Shown piece by piece: positions 53,925-63,990 of a DNA stretch of 64,000 nt. Position 1 is the first letter of the stretch. Every line of letters begins with the position of its first letter. Both the position numbers and the translations under genes were made by a program. The notes beneath the pieces were generated by a model. It was not told the DNA's origin, did no database searches, and saw nothing but the letters and a program-made list of their open reading frames with translations. The stretch comes from Frateuria flava (GTDB taxonomy: Bacteria > Pseudomonadota > Gammaproteobacteria > Xanthomonadales > Rhodanobacteraceae): the NCBI RefSeq assembly GCF_017837635.1, contig NZ_JAGJRS010000031.1, positions 81,049-145,048 of the forward strand, read 5' to 3'.

Positions 53925-55505
53925 TCAGGCCGCATCCCCGCCGTCGGCCGGGTGCCGTGCGGGTGGCGTCAGCGTCAACCGGAAGCAACTGCCGCCGCCA
54001 GCCACGCGTACGTATTCGAGCGAGGCCTGGTTGGCTTCGCTCATCTGGCGGGCCAGGTACAGCCCCAGTCCGGTGCCGTATTCGTGCGTGGTGTAGAACG
54101 GCTCGAAGATCTGTGCCGCCACCTTCGGCGCGATTCCCGGACCGCGGTCGATCACTTCCAGGATCGGCACGCCGTGTTCGCCCTGGCGCACTACCACCAT
54201 CACCCGCGCCGGTTCGCCGGGCATGCGGCCGTAGCGCAGGGCGTTCTGCACCAGGTTCCACATCACCTGCTGCAACTGCTGCGGGTCGGCCACCGCGGCC
54301 ACCGCCACGGATCCGGTGATCACGCGCAGCGAATCGCCGCCAATGTCGTTGCCTTGCTTGTATTCCTCCACGAAACCGTGGGCCCAGCGACCCAGGTCCA
54401 GGGTTTCCGGGCGCGAGCGCTCGCGCCGCGAGAGCTGCAGGATGTTCTCGATGATCTCGTTCAACCGTACGCAATGGTTGTTGATGATCTCGACCATGCG
54501 CGCGTCGCTGGCGGCAAGTTCCTTGGACTCGGCCAGCAATTGCGCCGAGTAGCGGATCGCCGCCAGTGGGTTGCGGATCTCGTGCGCGATCGAGGCCGAC
54601 AACCGGCCCAGTGAGCTCAGGGTCAACTCTTCGGCACGGCGTGAGAGCAGCGAGGTGTCGTCCAGGAAAATCAGTACGTGGGAGTCGTCGTTGGGCGCCA
54701 GGCGGGTGAAGCGCGGTACCACTTCCGGTACGCCGTCGGCCAGCTGGGTGGCGGTCTCGTCCAGCTTGCCCGAGGTCATCCAGTGGTACAGGCGGCGCGA
54801 AAGTTCCGGCGCCAGCTTGCCCAGATCGCGCTGGTCGGCCGGCGGGTTGCCCAGCAGCATCCAGGCCGACTCGTTCAACTGGTGGATGCGGTTGGCATCA
54901 TCCACCAGCAGCACGCCGGTCTTCATGCGCCGGATGATCAGCTCGTTGACCTGGGACAGGTTGGCCAGATCCAGGCTGCGTTGCTCGGCCAGAGCTTCGG
55001 TGGCGCGCAACTGGCGCCCGAGCACGTGGCAGAGCGTGGTGGTGGCGAAGTAGGCCACGCCCAGCAGGCCCGATTCGAGCAGGTCGCCGTCGCCTGGTGC
55101 CTGCACGATCAGCGTGTGCCCGAGCATGCCCAGCGTGGCCAGCGCGGCAAAGAAACACGATAGTCGCAGCGGCAGCACCAGTGCGCCGGTGGAAAGGTTC
55201 ACCGCCAGCATCATGGCGATGCCGATGCGCGCCTCGTGGATTAGCCAGGCCGCCAGCACCGCGACCATGATGTCCACCACCAGCGCGCCGGACACGACCA
55301 GTCGCGCGTTGGCCATCGCGTTGCGGGTCTGCACCAGCATGCCCAGCGCGAACAGGAGGTAGACCCCGATCACCACGTAGGCCAGCACCGGCTGGTCGAC
55401 GGTCGGCCATGTCAGACGTGGTGAGCTGAGCGCCAGACCTGTGTAGACCAGCGCCTGCGCAAGCCGGAAGTAGTTGAGGAAGAACAGTTCGTGGCGGATC
55501 GCCAT
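53925..55505 (-). CDS. pilS: PilS-type membrane sensor histidine kinase
   Basis: 526 aa. Six N-terminal membrane helices (about 10-190), a PAS domain (about 210-310) and HisKA with the phospho-His in LSASIAHEIRNPLAAIRYS, then HATPase with NLVQNALRYG, VIDRGPGIAP and GTGLGLYLARQ. It is the kinase partner of PilR in type IV pilus control. The ATG at MAIRHELFFLNYFR fits the first helix. A GTG 60 bp upstream would add a Pro/Ala-rich 20 residues in frame and cannot be excluded; neither start has a good ribosome binding site. Confidence 0.92.
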   Translation of the reverse strand: MAIRHELFFLNYFRLAQALVYTGLALSSPRLTWPTVDQPVLAYVVIGVYLLFALGMLVQTRNAMANARLVVSGALVVDIMVAVLAAWLIHEARIGIAMMLAVNLSTGALVLPLRLSCFFAALATLGMLGHTLIVQAPGDGDLLESGLLGVAYFATTTLCHVLGRQLRATEALAEQRSLDLANLSQVNELIIRRMKTGVLLVDDANRIHQLNESAWMLLGNPPADQRDLGKLAPELSRRLYHWMTSGKLDETATQLADGVPEVVPRFTRLAPNDDSHVLIFLDDTSLLSRRAEELTLSSLGRLSASIAHEIRNPLAAIRYSAQLLAESKELAASDARMVEIINNHCVRLNEIIENILQLSRRERSRPETLDLGRWAHGFVEEYKQGNDIGGDSLRVITGSVAVAAVADPQQLQQVMWNLVQNALRYGRMPGEPARVMVVVRQGEHGVPILEVIDRGPGIAPKVAAQIFEPFYTTHEYGTGLGLYLARQMSEANQASLEYVRVAGGGSCFRLTLTPPARHPADGGDAA

Positions 55506-55848
55506 CGCGGCCGGGCGGGCGGGCTGGAAAACGGGCGGTTCGGCGGTAGGTATCGTGGAGGGCACGTTGACGGCTTCGACGCGGCGTTCGGTCGAGTATA
55601 GACAGGCCGGCGTGCGCCGCCAGCACCGTGGCGCTCGATAAGGGCGGCGAGGGCGGCACTTTCCATGACGGGCGCCTTTGCGCGAAAATGCCCGGCCGTA
55701 TTGCGCGATTCGTGCCCGGTTGACGCCAGGCAGCGCGCACTGCACGCCGGCAGCGTGCTGAAAGCCGCCGTCCGACCTCTCCCGCGTCCACGCTGCCTCA
55801 GCGCGCGTGCGGCCCGATACGTTTTCCCCGTTCGCTCGAGGTATAGGA
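55506..55848. other. Divergent promoter region between pilS and sucC
   Basis: About 340 bp with no gene. Weak -35-like TTGACG is visible near 55720, but no good -10 follows at standard spacing. It must carry the pilS and sucC promoters; I could not place them with confidence. Confidence 0.4.
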
Positions 55849-57009
55849 ATGAATTTCCACGAGTACCAGGCCAAAGAGCTGTTCGCGCAGTACGGCATCG
55901 CCGTTCCGCCGGGCAAGGTTGCCAACTCCCCCGACGCCGCCGTCGACGCCGCCAAGGCGCTCGGTGGCTCGCAGTGGATGGTCAAGGCGCAGATCCACGC
56001 AGGCGGTCGCGGCAAGGCCGGCGGCGTGAAGTTCTGCAAGAGCCTCGACGACGTGCGCGCTGCCGCCAAGGGCATGCTGGGCACCAACATGGCGACCTAC
56101 CAGTCCGCCGGCCGCGCGCTGCCGGTCAACCTGGTGCTGGTGACCGACGCCACCAACATCGCCAAGGAGCTGTACCTGTCGGTGCTGGTCGACCGCGATT
56201 CGAAGTCGGTGTCCTTCATCGCCTCCAAGCACGGTGGCGTGGACATCGAGCAGGTCGCCCGCGACACGCCCGAAGACATCCACACCATCGTGGTCGATTT
56301 CGTCGAAGGCCTGCAGCCCTACCAGTGCCGCAACCTCGGCTTCGCGATGGATCTGAACGCCAAACAGGTCAACCAGCTGACCAAGATCATGCTGGGCCTG
56401 TACAAGCTGTTCAACGAGAAGGACCTGTCGCTGGTCGAGTTGAACCCGCTGGCGATCCTCGAGGACGGCAACCTCGCCGCGCTCGACGGCAAGGTCAATT
56501 CCGACGACAACGCCGACTTCCGTCATCCCGAGCTCGTCGCGATGCGCGACCTGAGCCAGGAAGACCAGGCCGAAGCGGCCGCGGTCCAACACAACCTCAA
56601 CTACGTGACCATGGACGGCTCGATCGGCTGCATGGTCAACGGCGCGGGCCTGGCCATGGCCACCATGGACGTGATCAAGCTGGCGGGCGGCGAGCCGGCC
56701 AACTTCCTCGACGTCGGCGGCGGCGCGACCAAGGAGCGCGTGACCGAGGCGTTCAAGCTGATCCTCTCCTCCGACAAGGTGAAGGCCATCCTGGTCAACA
56801 TCTTCGGCGGCATCGTGCGCTGCGACCTGATCGCCGAGGGCATCATCGCCGCGGTCAAGGAAGTGGGCCTGACCATCCCGGTGGTCGTGCGCCTGCAGGG
56901 CACCAACGTGGAGAAGGGCCGCGAACTGCTGGCCAACTCCGGCCTGGCGATCACGCCGGCCGACGATCTCAACGACGCGGCGCAGAAAGCCGTGGCCGCC
57001 GCGAAGTGA
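55849..57009 (+). CDS. sucC: Succinyl-CoA synthetase beta subunit, ADP-forming
   Basis: 386 aa, standard length. ATP-grasp domain with [37 protein letters not shown] and [13 protein letters not shown]-terminal ligase domain with [13 protein letters not shown] and [17 protein letters not shown]. With SucD it makes ATP or GTP from succinyl-CoA in the TCA cycle. The start [12 protein letters not shown] is invariant in the family. It lies 13 bp before sucD, so they form one operon. Confidence 0.98.
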   Translation: MNFHEYQAKELFAQYGIAVPPGKVANSPDAAVDAAKALGGSQWMVKAQIHAGGRGKAGGVKFCKSLDDVRAAAKGMLGTNMATYQSAGRALPVNLVLVTDATNIAKELYLSVLVDRDSKSVSFIASKHGGVDIEQVARDTPEDIHTIVVDFVEGLQPYQCRNLGFAMDLNAKQVNQLTKIMLGLYKLFNEKDLSLVELNPLAILEDGNLAALDGKVNSDDNADFRHPELVAMRDLSQEDQAEAAAVQHNLNYVTMDGSIGCMVNGAGLAMATMDVIKLAGGEPANFLDVGGGATKERVTEAFKLILSSDKVKAILVNIFGGIVRCDLIAEGIIAAVKEVGLTIPVVVRLQGTNVEKGRELLANSGLAITPADDLNDAAQKAVAAAK

Positions 57010-57022
57010 GGAGCGAACAAGC

Positions 57023-57895
57023 ATGAGCGTTCTGGTCAACAAGAACACCAAGGTGCTGGTGCAGGGCTTTACCGGCCAGCAGGGCACCTTCCACGCCGAA
57101 CAGGCGATCGACTACGGCACCAAGATCGTCGGCGGCGTGACCCCCGGCAAGGGCGGCAGCCAGCACATCGGCCTGCCGGTCTTCAACTCGATGGACGAGG
57201 CGGTTGCCGAGACCGGCGCCGATGCCTCGGTCATCTTCGTGCCGCCGCCGTTCGCCGCCGATTCGATCCTCGAAGCGATCGACGCGGGCATCCGCGTGAT
57301 CGTGGCGATCACCGAAGGCATCCCGGTGCTGGACATGCTGCGCGTGAAAAACGTGCTGGCACAGCATCCGGAGACCGTGCTGATCGGGCCGAACTGCCCC
57401 GGCATCATCACCCCGGGCGAGTGCAAGATCGGCATCATGCCCGGCCACATCCACCAGCCGGGCAAGGTCGGCATCGTGTCGCGTTCGGGCACGCTGACCT
57501 ATGAAGCCGTTTTCCAGACCACCAACGAGGGCCTGGGCCAGTCGACCTGCATCGGCATTGGCGGCGACCCGATCAACGGCCTGAGCTTCATCGACTGCCT
57601 GAAGCTGTTCCAGGACGATCCGCAGACCGAGGGCATCATCATGGTCGGCGAGATCGGCGGCAGCGCCGAGGAGGACGCGGCCGAGTTCATCGGCGAGTAC
57701 GTGACCAAGCCGGTGGTGTCCTTCATTGCCGGCGCGTCGGCCCCGGCCGGCAAGCGCATGGGCCACGCCGGCGCGATCATCTCCGGCGGCAAGGGCACCG
57801 CGGCGGCCAAGTTCGCGGCGCTGGAGAAGGCGGGCGTGACGACCGTGAAGTCGCCGGCCGACCTGGGCAAGACGCTGGCGAAGTTGATGAAGTAA
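57023..57895 (+). CDS. sucD: Succinyl-CoA synthetase alpha subunit
   Basis: 290 aa. CoA-binding Rossmann domain ([20 protein letters not shown]), [33 protein letters not shown], and the active-site His in [18 protein letters not shown] that is phosphorylated. Partner of SucC. GAGGAGC lies upstream of the ATG. An intrinsic terminator follows 22 bp after the stop, ending the operon. Confidence 0.98.
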   Translation: MSVLVNKNTKVLVQGFTGQQGTFHAEQAIDYGTKIVGGVTPGKGGSQHIGLPVFNSMDEAVAETGADASVIFVPPPFAADSILEAIDAGIRVIVAITEGIPVLDMLRVKNVLAQHPETVLIGPNCPGIITPGECKIGIMPGHIHQPGKVGIVSRSGTLTYEAVFQTTNEGLGQSTCIGIGGDPINGLSFIDCLKLFQDDPQTEGIIMVGEIGGSAEEDAAEFIGEYVTKPVVSFIAGASAPAGKRMGHAGAIISGGKGTAAAKFAALEKAGVTTVKSPADLGKTLAKLMK

Positions 57896-57917
57896 AGCGC
57901 GCGATTCTGCGCACGAC

Positions 57918-57951
57918 AAAAGGCCACGCGAGAGCGTGGCCTTTTGTTTTT
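57918..57951 (+). terminator. Rho-independent terminator of sucCD
   Basis: AAAAGGCCACGC-GAGA-GCGTGGCCTTTT followed by GTTTTT, a 12-bp perfect stem with U-tract, 22 bp after the sucD stop. Confidence 0.95.
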
Positions 57952-57955
57952 AGCT

Positions 57956-58107
57956 CCCTCTCCCCTCCGGGGAGAGGGTCGGGGTGAGGGGCCGGAGCTC
58001 GCGGGGAAGGTTGTTCGAGCTAGGGCAAAATAGAGCCGACGCCCTTGCGCAGCCCCTCGCTAGAGCGACCCCTCACCCCAGCCCTCTCCCCGGAGGGGAG
58101 AGGGAGC
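57956..58107. repeat. Inverted pair of family A repeats between sucD and nadE
   Basis: CCCTCTCCCCTCCGGGGAGA then GGGTCGGGGTGAGGGGCC (57956-57993) and the inverse CCCCTCACCCCAGCCC then TCTCCCCGGAGGGGAGAGGG (to 58107). It is closely similar to the pair between pilS and pilR, 4 kb away. Confidence 0.85.
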
Positions 58108-58174
58108 AGAGCGTGTTGGCGCTCCGCACACCCGCCCCCACTATCATGACGGTCCCCCAACGCCCCTCTCGCCC

Positions 58175-59791
58175 ATGAGCGCCCAACTCCGCCTTGCCTT
58201 GGCCCAGTTCGACTTCCCCGTCGGCGCCGTCTCCGACAACACTTCGAAGATCCGCGAGCTGATGACCCAGGCGCACGTCGGCGGCGCGGACCTGGTGGTC
58301 TTCCCCGAACTGGCGATCAGCGGCTACCCGCCCGAAGACTTGCTGGTCCGCCCGAGTTTCCTTCAGGCCTGCAACGAGGCCATCGCCACGCTGGCACAGG
58401 GCACGAACGGCCTCGCCGCGCTGGTGGGCTTCCCGCACAGCGAGGGCGAGGTCTACAACGCCGCCGCGCTGCTGCGCGAAGGCCGCATCGAATGCGTTGC
58501 GCACAAACAGGCGCTGCCCAATTACGGCGTGTTCGACGACAAGCGCTACTTCCGCCCGGGGCACGCCAGCGCCACCGGCATGGTCAACGGCGTACGCGTG
58601 GGCTTCCTCGTCTGCGAGGACATCTGGGAGCCCGAGCCGGCCGCCCAGGCCGCGCGTTCCGGGGCCGAGCTGATCGTGGTGATCAACGCCTCGCCGTGGG
58701 ACGACGCCAAGCAGGCCATGCGCGAGGCGTTGCTCGCCGCGCGCGCGAAGGAGACCGGCTGCGCCATCGTCTACCTGAACCTGGTCGGCGGCCAGGATGA
58801 GGTGGTGTACGACGGCGCATCGATGCTGGTCAACGGCGACGGCACGATCGCCGCGCGCGCGCCGGCCTTCGCCGACGCGCTGCTGTGGGCCACCTTCGAC
58901 CCGGCCACGCGCACGCTGCAGGCGGAGCACTGGCCGGTCGCCGCCGATACCCGCCCGGAGGCGGCGCTGTACGCCGCGCTGGTTCGGGGCATCCGCGACT
59001 ACATCGACAAGAACGGCTTCCCCGGCGTGCTGCTGGGTCTTTCCGGCGGCATCGATTCGGCGCTGACGCTGGCGCTCGCAGTCGACGCATTGGGCGCCGA
59101 CCGCGTCACCGCAGTAATGCTGCCCACGCGCTACACCTCGAAGCTCTCGCTGGACGGCGCGCGCGAACAGGCCGAGCGCCTGGGCGTGGCCTACCACGTG
59201 ATCGATATCGAGCCGACCTACCAGAGCTTCGCCACCGCGCTGACGCCTGCCTTCGCCGGCAAGGCGGCCGACACCACCGAGGAAAACCTGCAGTCGCGCA
59301 CCCGTGGCGTCATGCTCATGGCCTTGTCCAACAAGAACCACCACTTGCTGCTGGCCACCGGCAACAAGAGCGAGATGGCGGTCGGCTACGCCACTCTCTA
59401 CGGCGACATGTGCGGCGCCTACGCACCGCTCAAGGACGTGTACAAGACGGTGGTGTACCGGCTCTCGCGCTGGCGCAACGAGGGCGGCTGCGTGATCCCG
59501 CCGGCAGTGATCGACCGTCCGCCCTCGGCCGAACTGCGCGAGGACCAGACCGACCAGGATTCGCTACCGCCCTACGACGTGCTCGACGCCATCCTCGAGC
59601 GCTTCATCGAGGACGAGCAATCACAGGCAGAAATCGCTGCCGCCGGCTTCGACGCCGACACCGTGCGTCGCGTCGCCACCCTGGTCCTGCGCAACGAATT
59701 CAAGCGCCGCCAGGCCGCTCCCGGCCCCCGGGTCACCACCCGCGCTTTCGGCCGCGAGCGGCGCTATCCGATCACCTCCGGCTGGAAGTGA
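58175..59791 (+). CDS. nadE: Glutamine-dependent NAD synthetase
   Basis: 538 aa, two domains. The N-terminal nitrilase-fold glutaminase (about 1-255) has the catalytic Glu in VVFPELAISGY, Lys in AHKQALPNYGVFDD and Cys in VGFLVCEDIWEP. The C-terminal synthetase has the ATP loop LLGLSGGIDSALTLALAVDALG and GNKSEMAVGYATLYGD. It amidates nicotinic acid adenine dinucleotide to NAD with glutamine as nitrogen source. The ATG at 58175 gives the family N-terminus MSAQLRLALAQFDFPVG. Confidence 0.97.
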   Translation: MSAQLRLALAQFDFPVGAVSDNTSKIRELMTQAHVGGADLVVFPELAISGYPPEDLLVRPSFLQACNEAIATLAQGTNGLAALVGFPHSEGEVYNAAALLREGRIECVAHKQALPNYGVFDDKRYFRPGHASATGMVNGVRVGFLVCEDIWEPEPAAQAARSGAELIVVINASPWDDAKQAMREALLAARAKETGCAIVYLNLVGGQDEVVYDGASMLVNGDGTIAARAPAFADALLWATFDPATRTLQAEHWPVAADTRPEAALYAALVRGIRDYIDKNGFPGVLLGLSGGIDSALTLALAVDALGADRVTAVMLPTRYTSKLSLDGAREQAERLGVAYHVIDIEPTYQSFATALTPAFAGKAADTTEENLQSRTRGVMLMALSNKNHHLLLATGNKSEMAVGYATLYGDMCGAYAPLKDVYKTVVYRLSRWRNEGGCVIPPAVIDRPPSAELREDQTDQDSLPPYDVLDAILERFIEDEQSQAEIAAAGFDADTVRRVATLVLRNEFKRRQAAPGPRVTTRAFGRERRYPITSGWK

Positions 59792-59811
59792 GTTCGTAGA
59801 TAAGCCAGGGC

Positions 59812-59886
59812 CCCTGCAGCAGTCCACTTGACGGCGATGCTTCTCGGCACGTCGCATAAGGGCATCGCCCACAAGTCGCCTGCAGT
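59812..59886. repeat. Divergent family D palindromic repeat
   Basis: CCTGCAGCAGTCCACTTGAC and GGCGATGC are mirrored imperfectly by GCATCGCCCACAAGTCGCCTGCAG. It is a decayed copy of the CAGGAGCCC...GGGCGATGC element seen exactly at 41831-41904, placed after the nadE stop. Confidence 0.65.
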
Positions 59887-59942
59887 GCGTCGCGCGCTGG
59901 CTTGCCTTCGAACGCGGCAGGGCTGCCGAAGCGATAAAAAAA

Positions 59943-61272
59943 GGTTCATCGCGGGTTCGCGGGAAAGTCGGTCTTGACAGGCGCGAGGAAGGAGCGAGGG
60001 CGGCAGGCGCTGGCCTAAGCTGGTAGCTCTCACACCGCCAGCGGACCAGGCCGCCGCCCTCATGCGTGATGCGATCGACGTTGCCGGCTTTTGGGCAGGG
60101 TTTCGTCTGATCGAGACTCGCCCGTTGTCTGATACCCAGACCCTTCTTCGGCTGGAGGCCGACCCGCGGGTCGATCCCCTCTGCGGGCGTTGCCTGGCGC
60201 CGTGCGGCCTGATCCACGAGCGCCTGGTGCGCCGGATACGCGAGCGTGACCTGTTCGATAAGCAGGCTTGGCTGGAAGTGCCTTTGCGCCGCGTGGTGTG
60301 CCTGACCTGCGGCGTATCCACCGAGCATGTGCCCTGGCTGCCCTCGCGCAGCCGATTGACGGCGCGGCTGATCGCCCACGTCGAGGCCCTACTCGGGCTG
60401 CTGCCCCTGCGCCACATCAGCCGGCTCACCGGGTTGCACTGGCACACCCTTCGTACCGTCGATGCCCGGCGGCTGGCGCGGGAGGTGCAACCGCCGGATC
60501 TATCGCAGGTGCGCCGGCTGATCATGGACGAGTTCGCCCTGTCAAAGGCCATCGCTACGCCACGGTCGCCATCTGTGCCGATACCCAACAGGTGCTGTGG
60601 GTAGGCGAGGGCCGCTCGCGCAAGGACGTGCAGCCGTTCTTCGAGCAGCTCGGGCCGGAAGCCTGCCAACGCATCGAAGCGGTGGCGATGGACATGAACA
60701 CGGCCTTCGACCTGGAGGTCAAGGCGCATTGCCCGAACGCGCGGGTGGTCTATGACCTGTTCCACGTGTTGGCCAAGTTCGGCCGCGAGGTGGTCGATCG
60801 GGTGCGCGTCGATCAGGCCAACGCGCTCAAGGCCGATCCGGCCGCCCGTCGCGTCATCAAGCGCAGTCGCTGGTTGCTGCTGCGCAATCGCGCCAACCTG
60901 ACGCAGGAGCAGGCGATCAAGCTCGATGACCTGCTGGCCGCCAACGCACCGCTGACCACGGTCTACCTGCTCAAGGCCCAACTCAAGGAGCTCTGGTATG
61001 CGCCGGACGAACCGCAGGCGCAGCGGCGCTGGCAGGAGTGGCATCGACTGGCCATGGAGAGTGGGCTCAAGCCCGTCATCGCCTTTGCCAAGCGCCTGAG
61101 CGGCTACGTCGAGGGCATCCTCGCCAGCGCCCGGTATCACCTCAACACCAGCGTGCTGGAGGGCATGAACAACCGCATCAAGGTCATCAAGCGCATGGCC
61201 TATGGCTTCCGCGATTCAGCCTATTTCTTCCTCAAGATCAAGGCTGACTTTCCCGGTAAGGCGCGATGAACC
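59943..61272 (+). mobile_element. ISL3-family insertion sequence, about 1330 bp
   Basis: Both ends begin GGTTCATCGCG and continue as imperfect terminal inverted repeats of about 35 bp that share CGGGAAAGTC (left 59943-59977, right 61238-61272). The element is flanked by the 8-bp direct repeat TAAAAAAA (59935-59942 and 61273-61280), the target duplication length usual for ISL3. The target is the A/T tract of the bamD terminator. The transposase is full length except for one frameshift. Confidence 0.93.
60062..61269 (+). pseudogene. ISL3-type transposase, single frameshift
   Basis: The N-terminal part (60062 to about 60541) encodes the zinc-binding CxxC region (VDPLCGRCLAPCG, VVCLTCGVSTEHVPW), an HTH and the start of the catalytic DDE domain (LIMDEFAL). 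The frame is then lost; the rest continues one frame over from about 60543: KGHRYATVAICADTQQVLWV, MDMNTAFDLEV, RVVYDLFHVLAKF and the end EGMNNRIKVIKRMAYGFRD. Adding one base at about 60542 (CTG T-C AAA GGC CAT) restores a normal ISL3 protein, so a 1-bp deletion is likely. A programmed -1 shift at the AAAG there is a weaker alternative. Confidence 0.88.
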
Positions 61273-61273
61273 T

Positions 61274-61306
61274 AAAAAAAGGCCGGCAATGCGCCGGCCC
61301 TTTTTT
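61274..61306 (-). terminator. Bidirectional-type terminator of bamD
   Basis: GGCCGGC-AATGC-GCCGGCC, a 7-bp GC stem, is flanked by AAAAAAA and TTTTTT, so it can work in both directions. It overlaps the last base of the bamD stop codon. The ISL3 element inserted into its A tract and duplicated it. Confidence 0.88.
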
Positions 61307-62133
61307 CAATGATGCCCCGAGAAGGGAATCAGCTTGCGCAGCGTCGAGGGCGCATGTGGCCACTTCGGATCGGTCAGGTACGGGTGATCGGGGTAGTTGA
61401 GCGCCAGTACCTTGCGCACGTTCTCGGCCTGTTCCTTCTGATCCAGCGCCAGGTAGCTGCGCGTCAGGATGGCCAGTGCGTCGCCGGTCTGCGGGGCCTG
61501 CTGGTAGTGCTCGACCACGTACTGCGCGCGGTCGGCTGCCGCCACGAACGCCTTGTTGCGCAGGTAGAACTCGGCCACGTTGATCTCGTACTGCGCCAGG
61601 ATGTTGCGCAGGTAGATCATGCGCTGGCGTGCGTCGGCGGTGTAGGCGCTGTCGGGAAAGCGGCGCGCCAGCTCGGCGAAGTCGTCGAACGCCTGCAGGT
61701 TGTACGCCTGGTCGCGACGTGCCTGCGAGCCCTCGCGCGAGATGAAGCGCTCGATCACGCCGCTGGTGCGGCCGAAATTGATCAGGCCGCGCAGGTAATA
61801 GGCATAATCGACATGTTTCTGGGTCGGATACGTCTTGATGAAGCGGTTGATCGTCGAGTACGCGTCGTCCGGCTGGTTGTCCTTGTACTGCGAGTAGGCC
61901 AGCTCAAGCTGGGCCTGCTCGTTGTAGTCGCCGGACGGGAAGCGTGCGATCAGGCGCTGGTAGGCCTTGGTCGCCGCGGCATAGTCGCCGTTCATCACAT
62001 CGTCGTGGGCGGTGGCGTAGAGCTTCTCCACCGACATCGTGTCGATGGTCTCGCGCTTGTGGCCGAACATCGAGCAGGCGCCCAGGGACAGGCCCAGGAC
62101 CAGCACGGCGAGCAGTTTGAAGAATAAGCGCAT
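61306..62133 (-). CDS. bamD: Outer-membrane assembly lipoprotein BamD
   Basis: 275 aa. Lipoprotein signal [20 protein letters not shown] with the lipobox Cys at residue 20. TPR-like repeats follow: [42 protein letters not shown] and a C-terminal domain with [25 protein letters not shown]. BamD is the essential partner of BamA in folding outer-membrane beta-barrels. The start is the only Met giving a proper lipoprotein signal. Divergent from rluD, as in most gammaproteobacteria. Confidence 0.97.
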   Translation of the reverse strand: MRLFFKLLAVLVLGLSLGACSMFGHKRETIDTMSVEKLYATAHDDVMNGDYAAATKAYQRLIARFPSGDYNEQAQLELAYSQYKDNQPDDAYSTINRFIKTYPTQKHVDYAYYLRGLINFGRTSGVIERFISREGSQARRDQAYNLQAFDDFAELARRFPDSAYTADARQRMIYLRNILAQYEINVAEFYLRNKAFVAAADRAQYVVEHYQQAPQTGDALAILTRSYLALDQKEQAENVRKVLALNYPDHPYLTDPKWPHAPSTLRKLIPFSGHH

Positions 62134-62201
62134 TGGGAATTTTGTATGGATGTGATCGTGGGGATGATAGCCCAAACCGCCTGCCGCCCGCGGAGGGCGG
62201 C

Positions 62202-63170
62202 ATGACCGTCATCCGGCACGAGGGCCGGGTCCCCCTGTCGGCGGCAGGCAGGCGCTTCGACCAGGCGTTGGCCGAGATGTTCCCCGATTATTCGCGCTCG
62301 CGTCTGGCGGCGTGGATCAAGGCCGGGTCGGTGACGCTCGACGGCGCCGTGGCGCCGCCGCGCCAGCTGTTGCGCGGTGGCGAGCAGGTGCGGCTGGAGG
62401 CCGAACTGGTGAACGAGGTGGAAAGCGCGCCCGAGGCGATCGACCTTTCCATCGTTTACGAGGACGAGCATCTGCTGGTGCTGGACAAGCCGGCCGGCCT
62501 GGTGGTGCACCCGGGTGCGGGGAACCCGGCCGGCACGCTGCTCAACGCACTGCTGCACCACGACGCCACCCTGGCCGAACTGCCCCGCGCGGGTATCGTG
62601 CACCGGCTGGACAAGGACACCTCCGGGCTGATGGTGGTGGCCAGGTCGCTGGCCGCGCATACCGCGCTGGTGGACATGCTTTCGCGACACGAAGTGGAGC
62701 GGCAGTACGAGGCGGTGGTGCTCGGCACGCTGGTGGCCGGCGGCACCGTCGATGCGCCGATCGGCCGCCACATGGGCGACCGCCTGCGCCAGGCCGTGCG
62801 CGACGAGGAGGACGGCAAGCACGCCGTCACGCATTACCGCCTGCGCGAGCGCTTCCGGGCGCACAGCCTGATCCAGTGCAACCTGGAAACCGGCCGCACC
62901 CACCAGATCCGCGTGCACATGGCGCACATCCACCATCCGCTGGTCGGCGATCCGCTGTACGGCGGCAGCCTGCGCCTGCCCAAGGGGGCGACGCCCGAGC
63001 TGGTGGCGGCGTTGCGCGGCTTCCGCCGGCAGGCGCTGCATGCCGAGCGGCTGGCCTTCGAGCACCCGGCGACGGGCGAAGCGATGGCGTTCGAGGCAAA
63101 GCGCCCGGCGGACATGGACGCATTGATCGCAACGCTGCATGCCGATGCGCTGGAGCAGCGCGAGGCGTAG
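62202..63170 (+). CDS. rluD: 23S rRNA pseudouridine synthase RluD
   Basis: 322 aa. N-terminal S4 domain ([23 protein letters not shown]) and RluA-family catalytic domain with the active-site Asp in [14 protein letters not shown] and the later [28 protein letters not shown]. RluD modifies 23S rRNA positions 1911, 1915 and 1917 (E. coli numbering). GGAGG five bases before ATG supports the start at [12 protein letters not shown]. Followed 76 bp later by pgeF, the usual order bamD-rluD-pgeF. Confidence 0.95.
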   Translation: MTVIRHEGRVPLSAAGRRFDQALAEMFPDYSRSRLAAWIKAGSVTLDGAVAPPRQLLRGGEQVRLEAELVNEVESAPEAIDLSIVYEDEHLLVLDKPAGLVVHPGAGNPAGTLLNALLHHDATLAELPRAGIVHRLDKDTSGLMVVARSLAAHTALVDMLSRHEVERQYEAVVLGTLVAGGTVDAPIGRHMGDRLRQAVRDEEDGKHAVTHYRLRERFRAHSLIQCNLETGRTHQIRVHMAHIHHPLVGDPLYGGSLRLPKGATPELVAALRGFRRQALHAERLAFEHPATGEAMAFEAKRPADMDALIATLHADALEQREA

Positions 63171-63246
63171 CCGGCGGCACGCTTGCACCGCCGGGAGGCA
63201 TGCAAGGGCGCGCTATGCTTGCCGCTCCCCCGAGACGGCCATCCCC

Positions 63247-63990
63247 ATGACCGAACCCTGGATCCTTCCCGACTGGCCCGCGCCGCGTGGCGTGCATGCG
63301 GCCGTGACCACGCGCCACGGCCCGGGCGTTTCCACCGGCGCCTACGCGCGCTTCAACCTCGGCCTGCGCAGCGGCGACGACGCCGAGGCGGTGGCGAGCA
63401 ACCGCGACGCGCTGGGCCACGCACTCGACCTGCCGTCCGGCCCGCGCTGGTTGCGCCAGGTGCATGGCACCACCGTCGCGCAGCTCGGACCGCTCGCCAG
63501 CGACGAGGAGCCCCAGGCGGACGCGGCCGTGGCGCACCTGCCCGGCACGGTGCTGGCGATCCTCACGGCCGACTGCCTGCCGGTATTGTTCTGCAGCGAG
63601 GACGGCGCGCGCATCGGCGCTGCGCACGCGGGCTGGCGCGGCCTGGCCGCGGGTGTGCTGGAGGCCACGATCGACGCGATGGGGACGGCGCCGGCGCGGC
63701 TGATGGCGTGGCTGGGGCCCTGCATCGGCGCCCCCTCCTACGAGGTCGGCGAGGAAGTGCGCGCGGCCTTCGTGGAGCGGAACGGGCAAGCGTCCACCTG
63801 CTTCACCTCGACGCGGCCCGGCCACTGGCACTGCGATATGGCAGGCTTGGCGCGACAGCGATTGGCCGCCGCCGGCGTGACACGCATCCATGGCGGCGGC
63901 TTCGACACGCTGCTCGACGAGCGCTTCTATTCGTATCGCCGCGACGGCGCCCACAGCGGCCGTTTCGCCAGCCTGATCTGGCGCGACTGA
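63247..63990 (+). CDS. pgeF: Purine nucleoside phosphorylase-like / PgeF (YfiH) laccase-domain protein
   Basis: 247 aa, complete. DUF152 family with VHGTTV, ADCLPVLFCSEDGARIGAAHAGWRG (His and Cys metal ligands), WLGPCIGAPSYEVGEEV and the C-terminal YSYRRDG. E. coli PgeF (YfiH) prevents or corrects wrong amino acids in peptidoglycan stem peptides, and relatives are reported to act on adenosine. The start at MTEPWILPDWPAP gives the family N-terminus. It probably shares a transcript with rluD. Confidence 0.93.
   Translation: MTEPWILPDWPAPRGVHAAVTTRHGPGVSTGAYARFNLGLRSGDDAEAVASNRDALGHALDLPSGPRWLRQVHGTTVAQLGPLASDEEPQADAAVAHLPGTVLAILTADCLPVLFCSEDGARIGAAHAGWRGLAAGVLEATIDAMGTAPARLMAWLGPCIGAPSYEVGEEVRAAFVERNGQASTCFTSTRPGHWHCDMAGLARQRLAAAGVTRIHGGGFDTLLDERFYSYRRDGAHSGRFASLIWRD

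Noticed and set aside
59943..60061. TTGACA at 59974 as an outward or transposase promoter in the IS left end
   Set aside because: No -10-like hexamer at 16-19 bp spacing; nearest TAAGCT is far too distant.
60542..60547. Programmed -1 frameshift in the ISL3 transposase
   Set aside because: Only an AAAG tetramer is present, without a canonical slippery heptamer or clear downstream stem, and ISL3 transposases are normally one frame; a simple deletion explains it better.
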